NCBI RefSeq assembly: GCF_023896955.1 | Contig: NZ_JAMHIW010000001.1 | Span: 868,001-932,000, forward strand | Length of the DNA: 64,000 nt | Direction of reading: 5' to 3' | DNA from: Micromonospora sp. RHAY321 | GTDB lineage: Bacteria > Actinomycetota > Actinomycetes > Mycobacteriales > Micromonosporaceae | Shown here: positions 52,532 through 60,007 of the stretch, piece by piece | How the letters are laid out: each line of letters starts with the position of its first letter | Numbering within the stretch: the stretch's first letter is position 1 | Translations under genes and position numbers: made by a program | The notes under the pieces: model-generated | The model's input: only the letters and a program-made list of their open reading frames with translations | Database searches by the model: none | What the model was told of the DNA's origin: nothing

Positions 52532-53161
52532 ATGCTGGGCGGTCAACAGGTGGGGTCGGGTGCCGGGGTTCCGGCCGCCCGGGGTGCTCGCTGCACCGAT
52601 CCGGACCTGTTCGCCGTGGTCATCGACCTGCTGCGCGAGGTCGGCTACGACCGGCTGACCATCGACGCGGTCGCCGCCCGGGCCCATGTCAGCAAGGCCA
52701 CCATCTACCGGCGCTGGGACGGCAAGGTCGAGCTGGTCGCCGCCGCCCTGCGGGAACGACACGTCGGCGTGTTCAACCCGCCGGACACCGGCTCGCTGCG
52801 CGGCGACCTCATCGAGCTGCTGCGCGGCACCGCCGCCATCTGCGTCGCCGACTGTGACCTGATGCAGGCGTTGACGTTCGCCATGCGGACCAGCCCCGAG
52901 CTGGAACGCCTGGTCCGTCACCAGTTGCTGCCCGCCGGTCGGGTGGCCAGCACCGCCATCCTCGTCCGCGCCGCCGCCCGGGGGGAGATCCCACCCGAGG
53001 CCGGCGAACGGGAGCTGTTCCACGACCTGGCACCCGCACTGACCCTGTCCCGCGTGCTCGCGCACGGCCTACCGGCCGACGACGCGTTCCTCACCCAGGT
53101 CGTCGACGAGGTGCTGATCCCGGTCCTCCGCTACTGCCCCGACGGCCCCTCCCAGCTCTGA
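52532..53161 (+). CDS. TetR-family regulator of the DHA2 pump
   Basis: This 209-residue protein has a helix-turn-helix at about residues 42-70 (LTIDAVAARAHVSKATIYRRWDGK), standard for TetR repressors, and a ligand-binding domain of the TetR_C type. It lies 39 bp before a DHA2-family efflux gene on the same strand, in an autoregulated operon arrangement. A perfect palindrome upstream is the probable operator. Confidence 0.92.
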   Translation: MLGGQQVGSGAGVPAARGARCTDPDLFAVVIDLLREVGYDRLTIDAVAARAHVSKATIYRRWDGKVELVAAALRERHVGVFNPPDTGSLRGDLIELLRGTAAICVADCDLMQALTFAMRTSPELERLVRHQLLPAGRVASTAILVRAAARGEIPPEAGERELFHDLAPALTLSRVLAHGLPADDAFLTQVVDEVLIPVLRYCPDGPSQL

Positions 53162-53200
53162 CCCACCGACGTACCACGTACGCACACGGAAGGCTTCACC

Positions 53201-54694
53201 ATGCCCGGAACCACCTCGACCGCTCCCGGCGCGCCCGGCGCGGGGACGTCGACAGGAGCGCCGCACCCGCAGCGCTGGATCGCCCTGGCGGTCATCGCGG
53301 TCTCGCAGCTGATGGTGGTCCTGGACGCCACCATCGTGAACATCGCCCTGCCGCAGGCCCAGGCGGACCTGGGGATCAGCGACGCGAACCGGCAGTGGGT
53401 GATCACCGCCTACACGCTGGCGTTCGGTGGCCTGCTGCTGCTCGGTGGCCGGATCGCCGACTACTGGGGGCGTAAGCGGACCTTCATCGTCGGCATGACC
53501 GGTTTCGCGCTCGCGTCCGCGATCGGCGGCCTGGCCACCAACGGCGAGATGCTCTTCGCCGCCCGCGCCCTGCAGGGCGCCTTCGGCGCGCTGCTCGCCC
53601 CGGCCGCGCTGGCCCTGCTCACCGTCCTGTTCACCGAGGCCACCGAGCGGGCCAAGGCGTTCGCCGTGTACGGCGCGATCGCCGGCGGCGGCTCCGCCGT
53701 CGGCCTGCTGCTCGGCGGTGTGCTCACCGAGTACGCCGACTGGCGCTGGTGCCTGCTGGTCAACATCCCGGTCGCCGCGATCGCCATCGCCTTCGCGCTC
53801 CCGCTGGTGCCGGAGAGCCGGGCCCACGGCAACACCCGCTACGACGTGCCCGGCGCGGTGGTCGTCACCGCCGGTCTGGTCTCCCTGGTGTACGGCTTCA
53901 CGAAGGCCGCCGAGGACGGCTGGGACGCCACCGCGACGCTCGGTTTCATCGCCGCCGGCGTGGTGCTGCTCGCCGCCTTCGTGGTGATCGAGCTGCGCTC
54001 CAACCACCCGCTGCTACCGCTGCGGATCATCCTGGACCGCAACCGCGGTGGGGCGTACCTCGCCTCCACGCTCATCGGCGCGGGCCTGTTCGGCGCGTTC
54101 CTCTTCCTGACCTTCTACTTCCAGGTGGTGCTGCAGTACAAGCCCCTGGAGGCCGGGCTCGCCTCGCTGCCGGTCACCGCCGGCGTGCTGATCGCCGCGG
54201 GTGGCGCCAGCCAGTTGATGCCCCGGGTGGGCGCCAAGCCGCTGATGGTCGGCGGCTCCGTGCTCGCCGCCGTGGCGATGCTGGTGCTGACCCAGATCGA
54301 CGTGGACACGTCGTTCCTCACCCTTCTGCTGCCCGCCCAGGTCATCCTCGGCATGGGTCTCGGCTTCACGTTCGTGCCGCTGTCCAGCCTGGCTCTGGTC
54401 GGGGTACCGGAACACGACGCGGGTGCGGCCAGCGCGACGCTCAACGCCACCCAGCAGATCGGTGGCTCGCTGGGCACCGCGCTGCTGAACACCATGTACA
54501 CCAGCGCGGTCGCCGCGTACCTGGTCGGTCGGGCACCGAACCCGGTCAACCAGATCGAAGCTCTGGTGCACGGTTACCGCGTGGCCTTCGCCTGGGGCGC
54601 GGCCCTGATCGTGCTCGCCGGACTGGCCACCCTGATCCTGATCAAGGTGCGCAAGGAGGACATCCCGAGCGGCAACGCCGTACACATGGGCTGA
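53201..54694 (+). CDS. DHA2-family (EmrB/QacA) MFS multidrug exporter
   Basis: The protein has 497 residues with about 14 membrane helices. The hallmark LMVVLDATIVNIALPQAQADL is in helix 1 (the D1 motif), GGRIADYWGRKRTF is motif A, and AIAGGGSAVGLLLGGVLTEYADWRWCLLVNIP is motif C of drug:H+ antiporters with 14 helices. Expression is probably driven together with the TetR gene. A large hairpin follows. Confidence 0.95.
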   Translation: MPGTTSTAPGAPGAGTSTGAPHPQRWIALAVIAVSQLMVVLDATIVNIALPQAQADLGISDANRQWVITAYTLAFGGLLLLGGRIADYWGRKRTFIVGMTGFALASAIGGLATNGEMLFAARALQGAFGALLAPAALALLTVLFTEATERAKAFAVYGAIAGGGSAVGLLLGGVLTEYADWRWCLLVNIPVAAIAIAFALPLVPESRAHGNTRYDVPGAVVVTAGLVSLVYGFTKAAEDGWDATATLGFIAAGVVLLAAFVVIELRSNHPLLPLRIILDRNRGGAYLASTLIGAGLFGAFLFLTFYFQVVLQYKPLEAGLASLPVTAGVLIAAGGASQLMPRVGAKPLMVGGSVLAAVAMLVLTQIDVDTSFLTLLLPAQVILGMGLGFTFVPLSSLALVGVPEHDAGAASATLNATQQIGGSLGTALLNTMYTSAVAAYLVGRAPNPVNQIEALVHGYRVAFAWGAALIVLAGLATLILIKVRKEDIPSGNAVHMG

Positions 54695-54706
54695 ACTGAC
54701 CGCGCC

Positions 54707-54752
54707 GCCGCCGGCCGACCCGCTCCCGACCGGGAGCGGACCGGCCGGCGGC
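54707..54752 (+). terminator. Terminator of the tetR-DHA2 operon
   Basis: Inner 8-bp stem with a GACC loop (54720-54739) continued by an outer 10-bp stem (54707-54716 with 54743-54752). Confidence 0.75.
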
Positions 54753-54801
54753 CGCGTCCGGTAGCGTCCCCACCATCGCCGAGAATCCGTTGAGGAGACA
54801 C

Positions 54802-55593
54802 ATGTCCACGGCTGCCGATCAGATCATCACCGTTCTGCGCGCGGGCCACGAGGAGCTCGCCGCCCTCGTCCGGGACCTCAAGGAGGACGACCTTCTTCTG
54901 CCGTCCGGCGCCAGCGAGTGGCAGGTGTCGCAGGTGCTCAGCCACCTGGGCAGCGGCGCGGAGATCAATCTCGCGTCCCTGACCGCCGCCCGGACCGGCG
55001 GACCCGCCCCGGACGGTGACTTCAACCGCGGTGTCTGGCAGCGCTGGGACGCCATGTCCCCGGCCGAGCACGCCGCCGGGTTCCTCGCCGCCAACGAGCG
55101 CCTCGTCGCGGCCTACGAGGCGCTGGACGCCGAGACCCGTGCGTCGCTGCGGATCGACCTCGGTTTCCTGCCGGAGCCGGTCGACGTCGCCACGGCGGGC
55201 CGGTTCCGGCTCAGCGAGTTCGCCCTGCACCAGTGGGACGTCGAGGTGGCGTTCAACCCGTTCGCGGCGGTGACGCCGCAGGCGGTGCCGCTGCTGCTCG
55301 ACCATGTCGGCGGCATGCTGGGCTGGACCGGCCGCCCGCAGGAGCTGGCTGGTCGGGAGGCCACGCTGCTGCTCCGCCTGTGGGAGCCCGAGCGGACGTA
55401 CGGGCTGCGGCTGGGCGAGCGGATCGAGCTGACCGACGTGCCGGAGCAGCCCGACGGTGAGCTGACCGCCCCGGCCGAGGCGTGGCTGCGGCTCGCGGTC
55501 GGCCGGCTCGGGCCCGCGCACACCCCGGACGCGGTGCGGGTGACCGGCCCGGTGAGCCTGGACGACCTGCGCCGGGTCTTCGCCGGCTTCTGA
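54802..55593 (+). CDS. Maleylpyruvate isomerase/DinB-like (mycothiol-type) protein
   Basis: This 263-residue protein has an N-terminal four-helix bundle of the DinB/MDMPI family with metal-binding histidines in QVLSHLGSGAE and the FALHQWDVEVA segment. A C-terminal domain is of the MDMPI_C type. Family members are mycothiol-dependent isomerases or transferases that handle electrophiles. TGAGGAG precedes the ATG. It is convergent with the CGNR regulator. Confidence 0.88.
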   Translation: MSTAADQIITVLRAGHEELAALVRDLKEDDLLLPSGASEWQVSQVLSHLGSGAEINLASLTAARTGGPAPDGDFNRGVWQRWDAMSPAEHAAGFLAANERLVAAYEALDAETRASLRIDLGFLPEPVDVATAGRFRLSEFALHQWDVEVAFNPFAAVTPQAVPLLLDHVGGMLGWTGRPQELAGREATLLLRLWEPERTYGLRLGERIELTDVPEQPDGELTAPAEAWLRLAVGRLGPAHTPDAVRVTGPVSLDDLRRVFAGF

Positions 55594-55614
55594 CGGCCTG
55601 GCCGCGCCCGCCGC

Positions 55615-56193
55615 TCAGCGGGCCGGCAGCGTACCGGGCCGGCTCCCGGCCGAGCGGGCCCGGTACGCGGCGACGTTCGCGCGGTTGCCGCAGAACTCGT
55701 ACGAGTGCCAGCGACGGCTGCGGTTGCGGCTCGTGTCGTAGAACACGACGCGGCAGTCCTCGTTGGCGCAGAGCCGCAGCCTCGACCAGTTGCCCTCGGT
55801 GACGAGCGCGGCCACGGATTGAACGATCTCGCCGACCACCGGGTCGCCGGTGACCTGGCGCAGCTCCGCGTGGCCCGGAGCGCTGAAGTCCTGGCGGAAG
55901 GTGATGGACGCCGTGCGCCCGGCGAGCGCGGCCCAGTGCCCGGCGGAATCGGTGCGGTCCGCCGGGTCCACGAGGTCGAGCAGGTCGGCGCGTACGGCAC
56001 GGACCAGGTCCAGCCGCTGTGGGGACGGCACCCCCTCCTGCCCGAAGGGCAGCAGCACGGCGGCCGCCTGCTCCGCGGTGTCGAGCTGGTCCGGGGAGAA
56101 CGGGTACGAGCGCGAGTTGAGAAGGTCCACCACGGCCGCCGCTCGGGCCGGAACGGAGCCGTCGTCGCCGGTGCGCGCGGTGCTGGTCGCCAT
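55615..56193 (-). CDS. CGNR zinc-finger regulator
   Basis: The protein has 192 residues. The N-terminal domain (DUF1470/ABATE-like) is followed by the CGNR zinc finger: CANEDCRVVFYDTSRN and WHSYEFCGNRANVAAYR, with two Cys pairs. These proteins bind DNA. An ATG at 56205 would add four residues. It is divergent from two oxidoreductase genes, and direct repeats lie between them, so control of these genes is likely. Confidence 0.9.
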   Translation of the reverse strand: MATSTARTGDDGSVPARAAAVVDLLNSRSYPFSPDQLDTAEQAAAVLLPFGQEGVPSPQRLDLVRAVRADLLDLVDPADRTDSAGHWAALAGRTASITFRQDFSAPGHAELRQVTGDPVVGEIVQSVAALVTEGNWSRLRLCANEDCRVVFYDTSRNRSRRWHSYEFCGNRANVAAYRARSAGSRPGTLPAR

Positions 56194-56230
56194 GGGCCTC
56201 AGCATACGTCGCAGAGGTAAAACTCGAACA

Positions 56231-56305
56231 CCCATTACATCCGGCGGATGCTGCTGCTAGTGTCGTAATGGCCAACTGGCTAACGCCCATTACTTCCGGC
56301 GCATC
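56231..56305. promoter_or_regulatory. Repeated CCATTAC sites between CGNR regulator and oxidoreductases
   Basis: Two 20-bp direct repeats (CCCATTACATCCGGCGGATG at 56231-56250 and a 3-mismatch copy at 56286-56305) flank an inverted GTAATGG at 56265-56271. TAGTGT at 56258-56263 may be the -10 of the oxidoreductase operon. The layout suggests cooperative binding of the CGNR protein. Confidence 0.6.
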
Positions 56306-56325
56306 TCACCGCAAGGAGCACCCCC

Positions 56326-57324
56326 ATGAGCAAGCTCACCCTGACCGGAGTCGGCGATCTCGCCCAGAATGTCCGGTTGGACCAGGGCGGCGATCTGACC
56401 GTCGGCACCCACGACGTGCTCCTTCAGATGGAGGCGGCACCCATCAACCCCGTCGACAACCTCTTCGCCAACGGCTGGTACGCCGTGCAGCCGACCATTC
56501 CCGGCCCGATCGGCTCCGAGGGCGTCGGACGGGTGCTCACCGTCGGACCGGCCGCCGACCAGTCCCTGGCGGGACGGCGCGTGGTGATCCTCGGCAGCTA
56601 CGAGCAGGGCGTCTGGGCCGACCGGGTCGTCGTCCCCGCTCGTAACGTGGTCGCCGTACCCGAGGGCATCGACGCCCTGCAACTGTCCATGGCGGTGATC
56701 AACCCGGTGACCGCCTATCTGATGCTCAACAGGTACGTCGACCTCAAGCCCGGCGACTGGATCGGCCAGACGCTCGGCAACTCCGCCGTCGCGGGCGCCG
56801 TGACCACACTCGCCCGGATCGCCGGCGTCCGGACGGTCAGCGTCGTCCGCAGTGAGAAGGCCGCCGAGGAGGCCCGAGCCGCCGGTGCGGACGTCGTGCT
56901 GGTCGACGGCGACGACCTGGCCGAGCAGACCACGAAGGCGCTCGACGGTGCCCGGCTGCGCATGGTCCTCGACGGGGCGGGTGGCTCCACCGCGGGCAAG
57001 CTCGCGACCGTGTTGGAGACCGGCGGCACCGTGGTCAGCTACTCGTCGGCAACGGGTGAACCGCCGGCCCTCCCGCTGGGCAACCTCGTCTTCGGCGAGT
57101 TGGCGCTGCGCGGCCTGTGGGTGGTCAGCTGGTTCCAGAACGCACCGCGCGCCGAGATCGAAGAGGTGATCGCCGAGCTCGTCGAGCTGGTGGCCAGCGG
57201 TCAGCTCGCCGTCCCGGTCGACTCCACCTTCCCGCTGCACCGCTACGCCGAGGCCCTGGCCCGCAACGCCTCTCCGGAGCGCGCCGGCAAGGTGCTCTTC
57301 ACCTTCGACTCCACCCAGGCATGA
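56326..57324 (+). CDS. MDR-family NADPH-dependent reductase (ETR-like)
   Basis: This 332-residue medium-chain dehydrogenase/reductase lacks the structural zinc cysteines. LLQMEAAPINPVDNLFANGWY, GSEGVGRVLTVG and LGNSAVAGAVTTLARIAGVRTVSVVRS (nucleotide-binding) are as in quinone and trans-2-enoyl reductases. It is the first gene of a two-gene operon with a zinc alcohol dehydrogenase, 35 bp downstream. It is probably controlled by the divergent CGNR regulator. Confidence 0.88.
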   Translation: MSKLTLTGVGDLAQNVRLDQGGDLTVGTHDVLLQMEAAPINPVDNLFANGWYAVQPTIPGPIGSEGVGRVLTVGPAADQSLAGRRVVILGSYEQGVWADRVVVPARNVVAVPEGIDALQLSMAVINPVTAYLMLNRYVDLKPGDWIGQTLGNSAVAGAVTTLARIAGVRTVSVVRSEKAAEEARAAGADVVLVDGDDLAEQTTKALDGARLRMVLDGAGGSTAGKLATVLETGGTVVSYSSATGEPPALPLGNLVFGELALRGLWVVSWFQNAPRAEIEEVIAELVELVASGQLAVPVDSTFPLHRYAEALARNASPERAGKVLFTFDSTQA

Positions 57325-57359
57325 CAGAACCGTCACACCACGATCACGAGGAACTGAAC

Positions 57360-58379
57360 ATGTCTGTGTACCGCGCGTACGAGGTCCAGGGGGCGGGAAA
57401 CTTCGCCCTTGTCGAGCGCCAGCTGACCGAGCCCGCCCCCGGGCAGGTACGGCTGCGGGTCGAGGCCTGCGGCGTCTGCCACAGCGACACTCTCGCCGTC
57501 AACGGGCTGCTGCGGCCGGACCCGTCCGACCCGATCGTGCCCGGCCACGAGATCGTCGGAGTGGTCGACGCCGTCGGCGCCGGGGTCACGACGTGGCAGG
57601 TCGGTGACCGGGTGGGCGTCGGTTATCTCAACGGTCACTGCGGCGCCTGCGAGCAGTGCCGACGCGGCGACTTCGTCAACTGCACCGACCAGCCCGCCAC
57701 CGGCACCACCGTGGACGGCGGGTACGCCGAGGTCGCCTTCGCCCGGGCCAGCGGACTGGTCCGGATCCCGGACGGGATGTCCGCCGTCGACGCGGCGCCA
57801 CTGCTCTGCGCGGGGCTGACCGTGTCCAAGGGGTTGCAGCAGATCGACGCCCGTCCGGGCGCCCTGGTGGCGGTGCAGGGCATCGGCGGCCTCGGGCACC
57901 TGGCAATCCAGTACGCCACCAGGCTCGGCTTCCGGGTCGCCGCGATCGCCCGCGGCACCGGCAAGGCGGAACTGGCGGCCCAGTTGGGCGCCGAGCACTA
58001 CATCGACAGCAGCACAGAGCACCCCGGTGTGGCGCTGCAGCGCCTCGGTGGCGCGGCCGCGATCGTGGCCACCGCGGCCAACGGCGCGTCGATGTCGCCC
58101 CTGATCCCGGGATTGACGCCGCGCGGCCGGCTGATCGTCCTGGGCGCCTCGTTCGACCCGATCGAGGTACAGACCAGCGACCTGATCTTCGGGACGCGGA
58201 CGATCAGCGGAAGCCTGACCGGCAGCTCCATCGAGAACGAGGACAACCTGCTGTTCAGCCAGCGGCAGGGCGTCCGCTCGATGAACGAGGTCCTGCCGCT
58301 GTCCGAGGCGCCGAAGGCGTACAGCCGGATGCTGTCGGGCGAGGCCCGGTTCCGTGTCGTGCTCGACACGGCCGCCTGA
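57360..58379 (+). CDS. Zinc-dependent alcohol dehydrogenase
   Basis: The enzyme has 339 residues. Catalytic zinc ligands are Cys in ACGVCHSD, GHE and a later Cys in LLCAG. The structural zinc site is GHCGACEQCRRGDFVNC. The coenzyme fold is AVQGIGGLGHLAIQYA. It oxidises alcohols or reduces aldehydes with NAD(P). It is second in the operon behind the MDR reductase. A long hairpin shared with rtcB2 follows. Confidence 0.93.
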   Translation: MSVYRAYEVQGAGNFALVERQLTEPAPGQVRLRVEACGVCHSDTLAVNGLLRPDPSDPIVPGHEIVGVVDAVGAGVTTWQVGDRVGVGYLNGHCGACEQCRRGDFVNCTDQPATGTTVDGGYAEVAFARASGLVRIPDGMSAVDAAPLLCAGLTVSKGLQQIDARPGALVAVQGIGGLGHLAIQYATRLGFRVAAIARGTGKAELAAQLGAEHYIDSSTEHPGVALQRLGGAAAIVATAANGASMSPLIPGLTPRGRLIVLGASFDPIEVQTSDLIFGTRTISGSLTGSSIENEDNLLFSQRQGVRSMNEVLPLSEAPKAYSRMLSGEARFRVVLDTAA

Positions 58380-58389
58380 GGACGCGACC

Positions 58390-58437
58390 ACCGGGTTCGC
58401 GCCGCCGCCGCCGAACGCGGTGGCGGCGCGAACCGGT
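58390..58437. terminator. Shared terminator between ADH and rtcB2
   Basis: ACCGG/CCGGT plus an 11-bp stem TTCGCGCCGCC/GGCGGCGCGAA with one bulged base, located between two convergent stop codons. Confidence 0.75.
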
Positions 58438-58439
58438 CG

Positions 58440-59639
58440 TCAGCCCTTCACGCAGACCACCTGCTTGAGGTGCGCGACCACCTGCACCAGGTCCTCCTGC
58501 TGGGCCATCACCTCGGTGATGTCCTTGTACGCGCCGGGGATCTCGTCGACGACCCCGGCGTCCTTGCGGCACTCGACACCGGCGGTCTGCGCGGCGAGAT
58601 CCGTGGTGCTGAAGGTCCGCTTGGCCTGCGCCCGCGACATCCGCCGACCGGCCCCGTGGGAGGCCGAGCAGTACGCGTCCGGGTTCCCCCGACCCCGCAC
58701 GATGTACGAGCCGGTGCCCATCGACCCGGGGATGATGCCCAGGTCGCCCCGCCCGGCCCGGATCGCCCCCTTGCGGGTGACCAGCACGTCCACGCCGTCG
58801 TAGCTCTCCTCGGCGACGTAGTTGTGGTGGCACGAGATGGGCTCGTCGTAGCCGACTTGCGGGAAGTGCTCACGCACCACCCCGCAGAACAGGGCCAGCA
58901 TGACGGCCCGGTTGCGCCGCGCGTACTCCTGCGCCCACCACAGGTCCCGCCGGTAGGCGTCCATCTCCGGCGTGCCGGCGAGGAACACCGCAAGGTCCCG
59001 GTCGGGCAGGTCGGCGTTGTGCGGCAGGCCCCGCGCCACCCCGATGTGCCGCTCGGCCAACTCCTTGCCGATGTTGCGCGACCCGGAGTGCAGCATCAGC
59101 CACACCCGCCCCTCGTCGGGGCCGCCCTGCTCCAGGCAGACCTCGATGAAGTGGTTCCCCCCGCCGAGGGTGCCCAGCTGCCGCTGCGCCCGGGTCTCCA
59201 GCTGCGCCACCCGCCGGTCCAGCCCGGCGAACCGACCCCAGAAGTCGTCCCAGCCGGCCTGCTCCAGACCCCGGACCCGACGCGGGTCGACGGCCTTCTC
59301 GCGCTGGGCGAAGCCGACCGGGATGGTGGCCTCGATAGCGGAGCGCAGCCCGGCGAGGTCGTCCGGCAGGTCGGCGGCGGTCAGCGAGGTGCGGACCGCC
59401 GACATCCCGCAGCCGATGTCGACGCCGACGGCGGCCGGCGAGACGGCCTGCCGCATCGCGATGACCGAGCCGACCGTGGCGCCCTTGCCGAAGTGCACGT
59501 CCGGCATCACCGCGACGCCCTGCACCCAGGGCAGCGCGCCGATGTTGCGCAGCTGCCGGGCGGCCTGCGGCTCGATGGCGTACGGGTCGGTCCAGACCCG
59601 GACCGGTGCCCGGGTGCCGGCGAGGGGGGTGAATCCCAT
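58440..59639 (-). CDS. rtcB: RNA ligase RtcB, second short copy
   Basis: The protein has 399 residues, about 70 shorter than the first copy. All active-site residues are kept: MPDVHFGKGATVG, Cys77 in GVDIGCG, His163 in GGGNHFIE, His184 in LHSGSRN, His271/272 in SCHHNYVAEE and guanylylated His328 in SASHGAGR. This is the E. coli-like bacterial RtcB form. The upstream region has a small ORF and a T-tract terminator. A tet-like ribosome protection gene lies upstream on the same strand. Confidence 0.95.
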   Translation of the reverse strand: MGFTPLAGTRAPVRVWTDPYAIEPQAARQLRNIGALPWVQGVAVMPDVHFGKGATVGSVIAMRQAVSPAAVGVDIGCGMSAVRTSLTAADLPDDLAGLRSAIEATIPVGFAQREKAVDPRRVRGLEQAGWDDFWGRFAGLDRRVAQLETRAQRQLGTLGGGNHFIEVCLEQGGPDEGRVWLMLHSGSRNIGKELAERHIGVARGLPHNADLPDRDLAVFLAGTPEMDAYRRDLWWAQEYARRNRAVMLALFCGVVREHFPQVGYDEPISCHHNYVAEESYDGVDVLVTRKGAIRAGRGDLGIIPGSMGTGSYIVRGRGNPDAYCSASHGAGRRMSRAQAKRTFSTTDLAAQTAGVECRKDAGVVDEIPGAYKDITEVMAQQEDLVQVVAHLKQVVCVKG

Positions 59640-59732
59640 CGTGCTCTCCTTGTTCGTGCCGGCATCACCGTCACACGGTGACCGGAAATGATCGCGCGCC
59701 GAGCGGCGGGGCGCGGAAGCTCGTCGGATACG

Positions 59733-59765
59733 AAAAGGCCGCCGACCCGCAGGGGGTGGGCGGCC
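59733..59765 (-). terminator. Intrinsic terminator upstream of rtcB2
   Basis: On the minus strand GGCCGCC/GGCGGCC (7 bp) plus an inner ACCC/GGGT, followed by TTTT. A second hairpin, CTGACGC/GCGTCAG (59770-59787), lies between it and the small ORF stop. rtcB2 starts 94 bp further on. Confidence 0.78.
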
Positions 59766-59790
59766 GCCTCTGACGCGCTGGCGTCAGCGG

Positions 59791-59907
59791 TTATGCCGCC
59801 CTTGGGTGCCGGCTCTGGCCGAGACACCGGTACCGCGCGCCAGCGAGCAACGCGGCACCCGCACCTGGCGAGTGCCAGGTGGCTTCGGTGCGGTTGCGCT
59901 GGGACAC
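59791..59907 (-). CDS. 38-residue small protein or leader peptide upstream of rtcB2
   Basis: The GTG start at 59907 follows GGGGGAG by 6 nt and the frame ends at TAA (59793-59791). The product is short and basic, with one Trp and one Cys; the core reads EATWHSPGAGAALLAGARYR. A promoter can be drawn (TTGCGG -35 at 59975-59970, 17 bp, TACCGT -10 at 59952-59947). Two hairpins, the second with a T-tract, follow the stop. Whether it is a free-standing small gene or an attenuator leader for rtcB2 is open. No family was recognised. Confidence 0.6.
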   Translation of the reverse strand: MSQRNRTEATWHSPGAGAALLAGARYRCLGQSRHPRAA

Positions 59908-59946
59908 GGCGTACTCCCCCGGGTTGGATCGGTTGACGTTGCGCGA

Positions 59947-59975
59947 TGACGGTAAACGGGCCCGGTCCTGTCCGC
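59947..59975 (-). promoter_or_regulatory. Promoter for the 38-residue ORF
   Basis: TTGCGG (59975-59970) and TACCGT (59952-59947) with a 17-bp spacer. The predicted start lies near 59940, giving a leader of about 30 nt. Confidence 0.55.
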
Positions 59976-60007
59976 AATGGATATTGGGCCGGGCCCGGCC
60001 GCGCCGG

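Noticed and set aside
59640..60007. tRNA or Y-RNA-like gene next to rtcB2
   Set aside because: No T-loop or acceptor-type pattern could be found on either strand. The region is better explained by a small ORF with promoter and terminator.
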